In this document: positions 63,095 to 64,000 of the stretch, piece after piece | Numbering within the stretch: position 1 is the first letter of the stretch | Layout of the letters: every line of letters begins with the position of its first letter | Origin: Raphanus sativus | Taxonomy: Eukaryota; Streptophyta; Magnoliopsida; Brassicales; Brassicaceae | Direction: 5' to 3' | DNA length: 64,000 bases | Assembly (NCBI RefSeq): GCF_000801105.2 | Contig: NC_079514.1 | Span: forward strand, 18,206,293-18,270,292 | Position numbers and translations under genes: made by a program | Notes under the pieces: model-generated | Databases searched by the model: none | Seen by the model: only the letters and a program-made list of their open reading frames with translations | What the model was told of the DNA's origin: nothing

Positions 63095-64000
63095 TCATAG
63101 GTCACGCAAACGCCGCATCCCGATACCATTGACATGTTTTCGGAATGTTGTAGTCGGAAGGGCTTTGGTGAATAAATCCGCTGGATTGTCGCATGACCGT
63201 ACATATTCGATGTCCACTTCTTTATTTTTCTCGAGCTCCTGAATGTACGAGAAAAATCTTGGAGGGATGTGCTTTGTTCTGTCGCTCTTAATATAGCCTT
63301 CTTTGAGTTGAGCGACGCAAGCCGAGTTATCTTCAAAAACTTTCGTCGGTTCTTTCTTATTAATTATTCCGCTTGAATCTTGTATGTGCTGACTCATTGA
63401 CCTTAGCCACACACATTCTCGACATGCTTCGTGAAGCGCAATAGTCTCTGCATGATTCGAAGATGTAGCAACCAGAGTTTGTTTTTGGGACCGCCAAGAG
63501 ATCGCAGTTCCACCAATTGTAAAAACATAGCCGGTTTGCGATCGAGCCTTATGAGGATCTGATAAGTATCCTGCATCTGCAAAACCAACCATACCGAACT
63601 CGGGTTTTCTAAAATACATTAACCCTAAATCAACTGTACCTTGTAAATAACGGAATAAATGTTTTATTCCGTTCCAATGCCTGTGAGTAGGAGCAGAGCT
63701 ATATCTTGCTAGAAGGTTAGTTGCAAAAGCAATATCAGACCTAGTACAGTTTGCTAGGTATAAGAGCCCACCGATAGCACTCATATAAGGTACTTCAGGA
63801 CCTAATATCTTCTCGCTATCTTCACAGGGCCTAAAAGGATCATTCTCAACATTGAGAGATCTACCAACCATTGGAGTACTCAAAGGAGTCGCTTGGTCCA
63901 TACGAAAGCGCTTCAATAATCTTTTCGTATAGTTTGATTGATGCACAAATATCCCTTCTCGGAGATGCTCTATCTGGAGCCCAAGACAAAACTTTGTCTT
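63095..64000 (-). CDS. Copia pol C-terminus: end of reverse transcriptase and RNase H (partial)
   Basis: An open frame runs from the window edge to a stop at 63095 without a break; at least 283 codons are seen from 63946. It includes the copia post-RT block (PYMSAIGGLLYLANCTRSDI, RYLQGTVDLGL) and RNase H with FADAGYLSD, SGYVF-like QTGYVFTIGG, an ETIALHEACRE block and VFEDNSACV. It ends in a tail with ADLFTKALPTTTF. In one place an Ala-Glu-Thr replaces the usual Ala-Glu-Tyr. The uninterrupted frame suggests a younger insertion than the one at 6-11 kb. Its coding status depends on sequence beyond the edge. Confidence 0.85.
   Translation of the reverse strand, partial: KTKFCLGLQIEHLREGIFVHQSNYTKRLLKRFRMDQATPLSTPMVGRSLNVENDPFRPCEDSEKILGPEVPYMSAIGGLLYLANCTRSDIAFATNLLARYSSAPTHRHWNGIKHLFRYLQGTVDLGLMYFRKPEFGMVGFADAGYLSDPHKARSQTGYVFTIGGTAISWRSQKQTLVATSSNHAETIALHEACRECVWLRSMSQHIQDSSGIINKKEPTKVFEDNSACVAQLKEGYIKSDRTKHIPPRFFSYIQELEKNKEVDIEYVRSCDNPADLFTKALPTTTFRKHVNGIGMRRLRDL

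Larger units (their letters stand above)
62587..64000 (-). mobile_element. Second Ty1/copia element, 3' part, runs off the window
   Basis: The LTR at 62587-62948 is followed rightward by the 3' end of pol. The other LTR, gag and most of pol lie beyond 64000. The candidate target duplication CAGAC (62582-62586) can only be tested outside the window. Confidence 0.85.

Overview
This is nuclear DNA from a plant of the family Brassicaceae, most likely a Brassica or close relative. The genes have introns, the intergenic DNA is AT-rich, and it is full of plant transposons of types typical of Brassica (Harbinger-like MITEs with GAGCATCTCC ends, Helitrons, a TRIM, Ty1/copia elements, LINE tails). From memory, the gene set matches Arabidopsis chromosome 5 around At5g44620-At5g44670: GALS2, an unknown protein, Y3IP1/CEST, MCM6, CYP706A3 and TPS11. 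No database search was possible, so orthology is recognition, not proof.

Layout. 1-23.2 kb has no intact host gene. It holds a Helitron 5' end, MITEs, pieces of an RPA70-like OB-fold gene, a decayed but structurally complete Ty1/copia element (5957-10852) with unusual TA..TA LTR ends, a DUF1985 gene relic, and a 5'-truncated LINE with a 15-bp target duplication. 23.3-25.5 kb is a GT92 galactan synthase (GALS2-like). 26.6-29.4 kb is a block of repeats: a 1.6-kb palindrome, a TRIM retrotransposon, and two tandem LTR-like repeats. 29.5-30.6 kb is a single-exon gene of unknown function (-). 31.1-33.2 kb is Y3IP1 (-, six exons). 33.55-37.84 kb is MCM6 (+, eighteen exons). Y3IP1 and MCM6 are head to head and share a short promoter carrying E2F sites. 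38-51 kb is mostly transposons and decay, but two short terpene-synthase relics survive there (38.0-38.2 kb and 43.5-43.7 kb). 51.6-53.6 kb is a CYP706A P450 (+, two exons). 55.6-56.6 kb is a repeat array rich in E2F-like motifs. 57.2-61.6 kb is a sesquiterpene synthase (-, seven exons). The right edge (62.6-64.0 kb) is the 3' part of a second copia element whose LTR promoter points at the terpene synthase.

How the genes relate. The P450 and the terpene synthase match an Arabidopsis pair (TPS11 and CYP706A3) in which the P450 oxidises the terpene products in flowers, so they are best read as a two-gene floral terpenoid module. The terpene-synthase relic beside MCM6 sits where Arabidopsis has TPS11, while the intact synthase lies beyond the P450, so this cluster has been duplicated or inverted and then decayed. 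MCM6 (replication licensing) and Y3IP1 (photosystem I assembly) are unrelated in function but share an intergenic promoter. GALS2 (cell-wall galactan) and the unknown gene are independent.
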